The position numbers and the translations under genes were made by a program. From positions 7 to 32,153 of the forward strand of contig NZ_VKHR01000063.1 of NCBI RefSeq assembly GCF_009663145.1: 32,147 nt of DNA, given 5' to 3'. The DNA comes from Shewanella sp. TC10 (lineage in GTDB: Bacteria; Pseudomonadota; Gammaproteobacteria; Enterobacterales; Shewanellaceae). Below, piece by piece: positions 1 through 6,220 of the stretch. The notes below the pieces were generated by a model. The model ran no database searches. It was not told the DNA's origin and saw only the letters and a program-made list of their open reading frames with translations. Each line of letters starts with the position of its first letter. The first letter of the stretch is position 1.

Positions 1-1
1 T

Positions 2-130
2 ATTCAACCTATGATGTACCTAGCACTATCTTACGACCATCGTATTGTTGATGGCCGTGAGTCAGTTGGATTCTTGGTTGCTATTAAAGACTTCCTTGAA
101 GACCCAACACGTCTATTGCTTGACCTTTAA
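2..130 (+). CDS. sucB: Dihydrolipoyllysine succinyltransferase (E2o), C-terminal end only
   Basis: This is the last 42 codons of the E2 subunit of the 2-oxoglutarate dehydrogenase complex; the rest lies left of the window. The frame contains the E2 catalytic signature HxxxDG (residues read DHRIVDG), whose His and Asp act in acyl transfer to CoA. It ends in the typical family tail, DPTRLLLDL. E2o hands succinyl groups to CoA, giving the succinyl-CoA used by the SucCD enzyme encoded 78 bp downstream. Co-direction and order match the usual sucABCD operon. Identification is firm despite the short fragment because the C-terminal catalytic motif is intact. Confidence 0.95.
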   Translation: MQPMMYLALSYDHRIVDGRESVGFLVAIKDFLEDPTRLLLDL

Positions 131-156
131 GAGTCAACTAGACAGTACCCTCGTAG

Positions 157-185
157 CTGGCTCAAACGAGCCAGTAGGATTTTTT
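157..185 (+). terminator. Stem-loop between sucB and sucC, possible attenuator
   Basis: A perfect 7-bp stem, CTGGCTC (157-163) with GAGCCAG (168-174), has an AAAC loop. Six T residues follow at 180-185, five nucleotides beyond the stem. The offset T-tract makes it weaker than a normal intrinsic terminator. Inside the suc operon it could cause partial termination or mark an mRNA processing point between sucAB and sucCD. Confidence 0.45.
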
Positions 186-208
186 AAGAAGTATATGGAT
201 AGATCATC

Positions 209-1375
209 ATGAATTTGCATGAGTATCAGGCAAAATCCTTATTTGCCGAATATGGTTTACCAGTTTCTGAAGGCTTCGCTTGCGATACAGCCCAAGAAGC
301 GGTAGAAGCTGCTGGTCACATTGGCGGTAATATGTGGGTTGTTAAGTGTCAAGTACACGCTGGCGGCCGTGGTAAAGCAGGTGGCGTTAAAGTTACCGGC
401 GATAAAGAAGAAATCAGAGCATTTGCTGAAAACTGGTTAGGTAAGAACTTAGTGACTTACCAAACTGACGAAAAAGGTCAGCCGGTTGCTAAAATCTTAG
501 TTGAAAGCTGTACTGATATCGCAAACGAATTATACCTTGGTGCAGTTGTTGACCGTGCAACACGTCGTGTTGTATTTATGGCATCAACTGAAGGTGGTGT
601 TGAGATTGAAACTGTTGCTGAAGAAACTCCAGAGTTGATTCACAAAGCAATCATCGATCCATTAGCTGGTCCTCAGCCATACCAAGCACGTGATCTTGGC
701 TTCAAGTTAGGTTTAAACCCAACTCAAATGAAGCAGTTCACTAAAGTGTTCATGGGTCTTGCAAAAATGTTTGAAGATCATGATTTCGCTTTACTTGAAA
801 TCAACCCACTTGTTATCACTGACGAAGGCAACATTCACTGTCTTGATGGCAAAATTGGTATCGATGGTAACGCTTTATTCCGTCAGCCAAAAATCCGTGA
901 AATGCACGATCCATCACAAGATGATGCTCGTGAAGCACACGCAGCTAAGTTTGAACTTAACTACGTTGCACTAGACGGAAATGTTGGTTGTATGGTTAAC
1001 GGTGCAGGCCTAGCAATGGGTACTATGGACATCGTAAACCTACATGGCGGCAAGCCAGCTAACTTCTTAGACGTTGGCGGCGGAGCAACTAAAGAACGTG
1101 TTGCAGAAGCATTCAAAATCATCCTTTCTGATTCAAATGTTAAAGCCGTTCTTGTTAACATCTTTGGTGGTATCGTTCGTTGTGACATGATCGCAGAAGG
1201 TATTATCGGCGCTGTTAAAGAAGTGGGCGTTGAAGTACCAGTTGTTGTTCGTCTTGAAGGTACTAACGCTGAATTAGGTCGTGAAGTTCTTGCTAGCTCA
1301 GATCTTGATATCATCGCAGCTGTATCATTAACTGATGCTGCTGAGAAAGTTGTTGCTGCTGCGGAGGGCAAATAA
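209..1375 (+). CDS. sucC: Succinyl-CoA synthetase (ADP-forming), beta subunit
   Basis: SucC pairs with SucD to convert succinyl-CoA, phosphate and ADP to succinate, CoA and ATP in the TCA cycle, in the cytoplasm. The 388 residues equal the E. coli SucC length. The protein opens with MNLHEYQAKSLFAEYGLP and carries the ATP-grasp N-terminal domain, including the HAGGRGKAGGVKV nucleotide-binding loop near residues 50-62. The C-terminal CoA-ligase domain contains the GGGATKERV and NIFGGIVRCD stretches. The start follows only a weak ribosome-binding site, but the N-terminus matches the family exactly. Its TAA stop overlaps the sucD ATG by one base (TAATG), which suggests translational coupling and equal subunit synthesis. 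Expression is expected from the upstream suc operon promoter, outside the window. Confidence 0.98.
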   Translation: MNLHEYQAKSLFAEYGLPVSEGFACDTAQEAVEAAGHIGGNMWVVKCQVHAGGRGKAGGVKVTGDKEEIRAFAENWLGKNLVTYQTDEKGQPVAKILVESCTDIANELYLGAVVDRATRRVVFMASTEGGVEIETVAEETPELIHKAIIDPLAGPQPYQARDLGFKLGLNPTQMKQFTKVFMGLAKMFEDHDFALLEINPLVITDEGNIHCLDGKIGIDGNALFRQPKIREMHDPSQDDAREAHAAKFELNYVALDGNVGCMVNGAGLAMGTMDIVNLHGGKPANFLDVGGGATKERVAEAFKIILSDSNVKAVLVNIFGGIVRCDMIAEGIIGAVKEVGVEVPVVVRLEGTNAELGREVLASSDLDIIAAVSLTDAAEKVVAAAEGK

Positions 1376-2247
1376 TGTCCGTATTAATTAACAAAGATAC
1401 TAAAGTTATCTGTCAAGGTTTCACTGGCGGCCAAGGTACTTTCCACTCTGAGCAAGCAATTGCTTACGGTACAAAAATGGTTGGTGGTGTTTCTCCAGGT
1501 AAAGGCGGTCAAGTTCATTTAGACCTTCCTGTATTTAACACTGTTAAAGATGCTGTTGCTGAAACAGGCGCTACTGCTTCTGTTATCTATGTACCAGCTC
1601 CTTTTTGTAAAGATGCTATCTTTGAAGCAATCGACGGTGGCATTGAGCTAATCGTTTGTATTACTGAAGGCATCCCTACGTTAGATATGCTTCAAGTTAA
1701 AGTTAAGCTTGAAGAAACTGGCGTTCGCATGATCGGTCCTAACTGTCCAGGTGTTATCACTCCTGGTGAAAGTAAGATTGGTATCATGCCTGGTCACATC
1801 CACAAGCCTGGTAAAGTAGGTATTGTTTCTCGTTCTGGTACATTAACGTACGAAGCGGTTAAGCAAACTACCGATGAAGGTTTCGGCCAATCTACTTGTG
1901 TAGGTATCGGTGGTGACCCAATTCCAGGTACTAACTTCATCGACGTATTGGAAATGTTCCAAAACGATCCACAAACTGAAGCAATCGTAATGATTGGTGA
2001 AATTGGTGGTACTGCTGAAGAAGAAGCAGCTGAATACATCAAAGCTAATGTAACTAAACCTGTAGTATCTTACATTGCTGGTGTTACTGCACCAGAAGGT
2101 AAACGTATGGGCCATGCTGGCGCAATTATCGCTGGCGGTAAAGGTACTGCTGAAGATAAATTTGCAGCATTAGAAGCGGCTGGCGTAAGCACAGTTCGTT
2201 CATTAGCTGACATCGGTAAAGCTTTACGTACTAAAACTGGCTGGTAA
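1375..2247 (+). CDS. sucD: Succinyl-CoA synthetase, alpha subunit
   Basis: SucD is the CoA-binding and phosphohistidine-carrying partner of SucC. Its 290 residues match the family length. The N-terminal Rossmann CoA-binding domain has the GFTGGQGTFHSEQA loop near residues 16-29. The active-site motif GHAGAI puts the phosphorylated histidine at residue 247, as in E. coli with Met counted as 1. GPNCPG near residues 122-127 is a further family marker. The start codon overlaps the last base of the sucC stop, so the two are almost certainly translated in a coupled way. A strong intrinsic terminator 17 bp after the stop ends the suc operon. Confidence 0.98.
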   Translation: MSVLINKDTKVICQGFTGGQGTFHSEQAIAYGTKMVGGVSPGKGGQVHLDLPVFNTVKDAVAETGATASVIYVPAPFCKDAIFEAIDGGIELIVCITEGIPTLDMLQVKVKLEETGVRMIGPNCPGVITPGESKIGIMPGHIHKPGKVGIVSRSGTLTYEAVKQTTDEGFGQSTCVGIGGDPIPGTNFIDVLEMFQNDPQTEAIVMIGEIGGTAEEEAAEYIKANVTKPVVSYIAGVTAPEGKRMGHAGAIIAGGKGTAEDKFAALEAAGVSTVRSLADIGKALRTKTGW

Positions 2248-2264
2248 ATACTAGCGAGTAACAT

Positions 2265-2288
2265 AAAAGGCGCTTCGGCGCCTTTTTT
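2265..2288 (+). terminator. Intrinsic terminator of the suc operon
   Basis: A GC-rich stem GGCGC/GCGCC with a TTCG tetraloop (2274-2277) is extended by A/T pairs and followed by six T residues (2283-2288). It lies directly after sucD on the same strand. Confidence 0.92.
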
Positions 2289-2436
2289 ATTGGCTATCAA
2301 CTGTTAATGATGAAATATTATTCATTTTATTATGTGGTTATTGCTAAATCGACACATCTTGATAAGGTTAGTTTATTACCGTTAAACATGTCATTAGCTC
2401 CATTTAATGTCAGAATAATAAAGATTAAGGATAATC

Positions 2437-2967
2437 GTGTCTCATATAACCCCCGTGATCCCAGCAGTTATTGCTGAAACAGACCGTTTACTCATTCGTC
2501 CATTTAATCAGCACGACATAGAAGCTATTTTATTGATGAATAGTAATCCTGATGTGCTTACTTACATCCCACAGTTGCCGTTAAAGAGCCTAATAGAAGC
2601 AAAACAGGTATTTAAAGAGGTAATACAGGCTGATTATAACGATAAAGGTTTTGGGCGCTGGGCAGTATTCCACAAAGCTGACAAAAAAGTGATCGGCTTT
2701 TGTGGCCCTAAATACATTCCCGAATACGACAAAGTTGAACTTGGCTATCGCTACCTTCCTGAGTATTGGGGGCAGGGAATTGGTACAGAAGCAGCAAAGG
2801 CAGTAATGGATACACTTAAGCCAATGTTCAACATAGATGAGGTGATAGCGCTAATTTTGTATGGGAATGTAGGCTCTGAAAAAGTCGCCGTTAACAATGG
2901 AATGGTGTTATTTGAGCAAAATGAATACAAAGGCCATAAAGTGAATGTGTACCAAAGAAGGCTGTAA
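2437..2967 (+). CDS. GNAT acetyltransferase, RimJ/RimL-like
   Basis: This is a 176-residue protein of the GNAT superfamily, closest in layout to the RimJ/RimL/SpeG-like group that transfers acetyl from acetyl-CoA to an amine. It starts with ETDRLLIRPF around residues 14-23, typical of this group. The acetyl-CoA pyrophosphate-binding loop (Q/RxxGxG/A) appears as GQGIGTEA near residues 112-119. A second family hallmark is the late segment GNVGSEKVAVNNGM, a variant of the usual NxxSxxxxxkxGF motif. The start is GTG, supported by AAGG at 2427-2430 with a 6-nt spacer; no ATG fits better. It stands alone between terminators. The substrate (ribosomal protein, antibiotic or polyamine) cannot be told from sequence. 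Confidence 0.85.
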   Translation: MSHITPVIPAVIAETDRLLIRPFNQHDIEAILLMNSNPDVLTYIPQLPLKSLIEAKQVFKEVIQADYNDKGFGRWAVFHKADKKVIGFCGPKYIPEYDKVELGYRYLPEYWGQGIGTEAAKAVMDTLKPMFNIDEVIALILYGNVGSEKVAVNNGMVLFEQNEYKGHKVNVYQRRL

Positions 2968-3087
2968 TTTATTGTATTGATATTTATATAATATTTAGTT
3001 AATTTAGAACATTCAAAATAAAGATAGTCACTCATATTTCTATCTTTTTAGTTATACAAATGATTCAAAATCTCTAAGGAAAGAGTC

Positions 3088-3105
3088 TTTCGCAATAATG
3101 CGAAA
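3088..3105 (+). other. Hairpin in the leader of the outer-membrane protein gene
   Basis: A perfect 7-bp inverted repeat, TTTCGCA (3088-3094) and TGCGAAA (3099-3105), has an ATAA loop. It lies about 65 bp upstream of the start at 3169. No T-tract follows, so it is not a terminator. It could be an operator or a 5'-UTR hairpin. Confidence 0.45.
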
Positions 3106-3168
3106 TAAAGCTAAGGATAAGGATGTTATCTTTTGTGGCTCTTTCTTGTATTTTTACAAGGAATGAAC

Positions 3169-4032
3169 ATGATCCAAAAAGGTTTATATTTCACCATACT
3201 CACCTCGCTTTCTGTATTATCGACTGCTGCTATTGCCGATGACTATCAACATGATGCTAGTGTTACCTATTACGATCAAACAGAGTCTAGTTCAGATGGC
3301 ACATTTAAGATTGACTATCGATATTATTTCTCACCAATCAATGACACTAATAAACCATACCTTTTATCGGGTTACTTAGCGCAAACGTCAAATATAGGTG
3401 GTGTTTATTCAGGGTTAGGAAACGACTTTGATCAATATGATATTTCTGGAGAATATGTATTTGATTCAAATTGGTTTCTAAAAGCGCAATACGCTAATTT
3501 TGAAGCTGATACTAGTTATGAGAATGACAGTTATGGAGTTACGTTAGGTTACTACTTCAATTCATCAAGCTCTTTTTATGTAGAGTATGTTCGTAGTTCT
3601 GGTGGCTATGATATCAGTGACTCAGGAGGGTTGAGAAAGTCTGATACTGAGCAAGATAATATTACTTTAGGTGCAGATACTTTCATTCAATTTGATTGGA
3701 CTGAAGGACTATTTTTGAGCGGTAGATATACTTATAGTGATTATACTATTGATAGCATTTTTGATATGCCTGAATTAATCTTAGCTGACTCTTATAGTGA
3801 TAGTAACTCTACTGCTTTAGTTGATGCAGATTGGTACGTCACAAACTCTTGGTCTGTTGGGGCTAGCTACTTTTATGATTTTGATGAAAGTGGTAATGAC
3901 AACTGGCTGTTGAGCACGGATTATTACTTACCAATCTCAGATAATATTGCAGCCGTGTTTACCGCAGGCAAAGTATTAGATTCTGACATTGATGGCTTTT
4001 CTTATAGCATTGGAGTGAATGGCCGCTTTTAA
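3169..4032 (+). CDS. Outer-membrane beta-barrel protein (small porin-like)
   Basis: Counted from ATG 3169 the protein has 287 residues. AAGGA at 3158-3162 is 6 nt from this ATG, whereas the frame's upstream TTG (3133) and ATG (3163) are poorly placed. The N-terminus is a classic signal peptide (MIQKG, hydrophobic core, STAAIA) with probable cleavage after residue 23. The mature part has no further hydrophobic helix and is rich in alternating aromatic/polar strands (for example WFLKAQYANF, SFYVEYVRSSG). It ends in phenylalanine (GVNGRF), as expected for Bam-dependent barrels. Many Asp and Ser residues suggest long acidic loops. I infer an outer-membrane barrel of roughly 12-14 strands; the solute or role is unknown. 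It is monocistronic, with a terminator immediately downstream. Confidence 0.75.
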   Translation: MIQKGLYFTILTSLSVLSTAAIADDYQHDASVTYYDQTESSSDGTFKIDYRYYFSPINDTNKPYLLSGYLAQTSNIGGVYSGLGNDFDQYDISGEYVFDSNWFLKAQYANFEADTSYENDSYGVTLGYYFNSSSSFYVEYVRSSGGYDISDSGGLRKSDTEQDNITLGADTFIQFDWTEGLFLSGRYTYSDYTIDSIFDMPELILADSYSDSNSTALVDADWYVTNSWSVGASYFYDFDESGNDNWLLSTDYYLPISDNIAAVFTAGKVLDSDIDGFSYSIGVNGRF

Positions 4033-4055
4033 GGTGTTCTTATTCATGTAAAACA

Positions 4056-4083
4056 AAAAAACCAGCAAATTTGCTGGTTTTTT
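4056..4083. terminator. Bidirectional terminator between the outer-membrane protein gene and fur
   Basis: The stem CCAGCA/TGCTGG is flanked by an A-run (4056-4061) on the left and six T residues (4078-4083) on the right, so it works on both strands. It sits between two convergent genes. Confidence 0.9.
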
Positions 4084-4113
4084 AATATCTAATTGATCAG
4101 TTCAACGGACAGG

Positions 4114-4545
4114 TTACTCGTCAGCGTGATCACATTCGTCGTTTGTGCAGTGGCCGTATAAATATAAGCTGTGGTGAGTAAGCTTAATGTTATGGCGCAT
4201 TGCAATCTCATCTTGACGACGCTCGATAACTTCATCTGAGAACTCGATAACCTTATCGCAGGTTAAACAAACAAGATGGTCATGATGTTTTTGAGTCGAC
4301 ATTTCAAATACCGCTTTACCGCTTTCAAAGTGGTGGCGATTCAAAATTCCAGCATCATCGAATTGGTTTAATACACGGTAGACAGTCGCTAAGCCAATTT
4401 CTTCTCCAACATCTAGCAGTTTTTTGTATAAATCTTCAGCGCTGATATGTTGGTTTTCAGGGGCTTGCATTAATTCTAGAATTTTGACTCGAGGCAGAGT
4501 AATTTTTAATCCTGCTTTTTTGAGTGCTTGATTTCCATCTGTCAT
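4114..4545 (-). CDS. fur: Ferric uptake regulator Fur
   Basis: Fur is the Fe2+-responsive dimeric repressor of iron-acquisition genes. The 143 residues fit the usual length. The N-terminal winged helix includes the recognition helix ATVYRVLNQF (residues 53-62). The dimerisation domain carries the HHDHLVC metal-binding segment (residues 87-93). Cys93 and Cys96 (CLTC) form the structural zinc site, and a second Cys pair is at 133 and 138 (CTNDEC). The ATG follows a weak AGAGA ribosome-binding site. A TATAAT box on this strand at 4600-4605 would give a leader of about 48 nt. The gene is divergent from cobB and convergent with the outer-membrane protein gene. Autoregulation is common in the family, but I saw no clear Fur box here. 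Confidence 0.98.
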   Translation of the reverse strand: MTDGNQALKKAGLKITLPRVKILELMQAPENQHISAEDLYKKLLDVGEEIGLATVYRVLNQFDDAGILNRHHFESGKAVFEMSTQKHHDHLVCLTCDKVIEFSDEVIERRQDEIAMRHNIKLTHHSLYLYGHCTNDECDHADE

Positions 4546-4563
4546 TGCTAATCTCTTGATTGC

Positions 4564-4605
4564 AGAACCTTAACGGTTCGTCCGTGGATAGTTAAGATCA
4601 TTATA
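4564..4605 (-). promoter_or_regulatory. fur promoter -10 and leader hairpin
   Basis: On the minus strand TATAAT (4600-4605) is a perfect -10 hexamer; no good -35 lies 16-18 bp upstream. The expected leader contains a 5-bp inverted repeat, GAACC/GGTTC (4564-4578), shortly before the ribosome-binding site. The rest of the 330-bp gap between fur and cobB (4546-4875) shows no gene that I can support. Confidence 0.45.
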
Positions 4606-4875
4606 TGTGGTGTAATACCAAACTGGAACCTTTCATGATGCTTAATCGACATATATCGGTGAATTTTCTTTCAACATTTCAATAAAACAAGCTGATAAGT
4701 TAATTATTGTGCAATAGTCTTACTTATACTAAGGGATTATTGAGTGTATTTGGTATTTATATCACTATAAGTCATAGAGTTGCTCATCTGGCTTTGAGAA
4801 GCTAAAGACGGAGCTAGTTGCTTGATGATATGGTATCGACTTCTGGCTTAGTATAATAAAAATAAGGAAATCAGT

Positions 4876-5634
4876 ATGTATCAGCAGATTGTTGTCTTAA
4901 CTGGCGCAGGTATTTCAGCTGAGTCTGGCATTAAGACCTTTCGCGATCAAGATGGGTTATGGGAACAGCATCATATTGAAGATGTCGCGACACCAGAAGG
5001 TTACGCTAGAGATATAGATTTAGTCGAACGGTTTTATAACTGTCGTTGGGAAAATCTTCACAGTGGTGAAGTTCATCCTAATCCCGCTCACGATGCCCTA
5101 GCCAAGTTAGAAGCAGAATTTAAGGGTAAATTATTGGTCATTACTCAAAATGTCGACGACTTACATGAACGTGCAGGTTCAAGACGTTTATTGCATATGC
5201 ACGGTGAACTGTCGAAAGGGCGATGCCCACAGTCATTACAAACATTCGTATTGCGGGAACCTTTCGGTGAAGATAATTGCTGCACTTGCTGTATCCCTGC
5301 TAAACGCTTGCGTCCGCATATTGTCTGGTTTGGCGAAATGCCGTTTGGTATGGACAGAATTCATGATGCACTAGATAATTGTGATTTATTTATTGCTATT
5401 GGTACTTCTGGAACGGTATACCCAGCTGCGGGTTTTGTTGATAGTGCCAATCACCATGGTGCTCAAACAGTAGAAGTCAATTTAGTTGAAGCTGATAGGC
5501 ATAGCCAGTTCCAATATCACTTAACGGGTAAAGCAGGTGATATTGTGCCACAATTGGTTGATACAATATTAGCCGGTGAAACAGTTGGGAATCAGTCTTT
5601 TAATGAACAACTGGCCAGTGCATTATCAGCCTAA
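4876..5634 (+). CDS. cobB: NAD-dependent protein deacylase, CobB-type sirtuin
   Basis: This sirtuin uses NAD+ to remove acyl groups from lysine side chains in cytoplasmic proteins. It has 252 residues with the NAD-binding GAGISAESGI (residues 10-19), TQNVDDLHERAG (90-101) and catalytic His109 in HMHGEL. Zinc-type cysteines are Cys117 and the cluster CCTCC at 135-139. In the acyl pocket the pattern Tyr54-x-x-Arg57 (FYNCR) corresponds to the Tyr92/Arg95 pair of E. coli CobB. In class III sirtuins that pair binds succinyl or malonyl carboxylates, so desuccinylation as well as deacetylation is plausible. The start has a good ribosome-binding site (AAGGA, 7-nt spacer). The downstream kinase gene follows after 34 bp, probably in the same transcript. 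Confidence 0.96.
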   Translation: MYQQIVVLTGAGISAESGIKTFRDQDGLWEQHHIEDVATPEGYARDIDLVERFYNCRWENLHSGEVHPNPAHDALAKLEAEFKGKLLVITQNVDDLHERAGSRRLLHMHGELSKGRCPQSLQTFVLREPFGEDNCCTCCIPAKRLRPHIVWFGEMPFGMDRIHDALDNCDLFIAIGTSGTVYPAAGFVDSANHHGAQTVEVNLVEADRHSQFQYHLTGKAGDIVPQLVDTILAGETVGNQSFNEQLASALSA

Positions 5635-5668
5635 TGTGTTTTAGCTTCAATTCAGATGAGATCTTTTT

Positions 5669-6130
5669 ATGGACCTAAAGCAAGGCAAGCTTGCGATTAT
5701 TATGCGAGGTTTACCTGGTAGTGGAAAATCTCACTGGGTTGATACATATCTTAAGCAACAGGGCGTAGAAAATGCTGTACATATTAAACAGTACGGTTAT
5801 TTTTCAACTGACAGCTTTTTTGAAAACAATGGTAAGTATCAATTTAATCCCAAATTATTAGGCCAGTACCATCAAGCTAATTTAACCGCTTTTATCAATG
5901 CTATGGCCAATAGTGAGCCTACAGTCATATGTGATAACACCAATGTGGCGAAATGGGAGTATATGGCGTATGAGGCGGCGGCCAAGGCTTTAGGTTATCA
6001 AGTCAGAGTTGTGCTAATAGGAAATCCAAAAGACAGTCAGCATCAAGAGTTATGCGGTAAAAGAAATCGCCATCAAGTGCCTTTAAATCATATAAAGACT
6101 ATGGCGAGACTATTCGAAATTGATGAGTAA
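5669..6130 (+). CDS. P-loop kinase, polynucleotide-kinase/N4BP2L-like
   Basis: This is a 153-residue single-domain NTPase of the AAA_33/zeta-toxin-like kinase fold. Walker A is GLPGSGKS (residues 14-21), preceded by a beta strand LAIIMR. The DNTN motif at residues 89-92 and the following basic helix resemble the phosphate-donor/acceptor region of T4 polynucleotide-kinase-like and NEDD4-binding-protein-2-like proteins. A C-terminal basic segment (GKRNRHQVP) could be the lid with its arginines. It lacks any phosphatase or ligase domain. The substrate is unknown; nucleic-acid ends, nucleosides or small molecules are all possible. It lies 34 bp after cobB, so the two are probably cotranscribed, though no functional link is clear. 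A terminator follows. Confidence 0.75.
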   Translation: MDLKQGKLAIIMRGLPGSGKSHWVDTYLKQQGVENAVHIKQYGYFSTDSFFENNGKYQFNPKLLGQYHQANLTAFINAMANSEPTVICDNTNVAKWEYMAYEAAAKALGYQVRVVLIGNPKDSQHQELCGKRNRHQVPLNHIKTMARLFEIDE

Positions 6131-6158
6131 GTTTGTTTATTAATCATATAAGCAATAA

Positions 6159-6181
6159 AAAAGGCGCATTAAGCGCCTTTT
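6159..6181. terminator. Bidirectional terminator between the kinase gene and the CpdB-like gene
   Basis: The stem AAAAGGCGC/GCGCCTTTT has an ATTAA loop. On the plus strand it has four T residues; on the minus strand the T-run is longer (six). It therefore serves both convergent genes. Confidence 0.88.
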
Positions 6182-6220
6182 GTGCATTTATCGCTTTAGA
6201 CGACTAAAACGAATTTACAG

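Noticed and set aside
961..1371. 136-codon open frame on the minus strand inside sucC
   Set aside because: It lies wholly within a certain gene, has no ribosome-binding site and its composition (Ser/Thr/Pro-rich) is what the antisense of sucC yields.
4852..4857. TATAAT just before cobB
   Set aside because: A start from it would fall on the ribosome-binding site, and no -35 is at the right distance.
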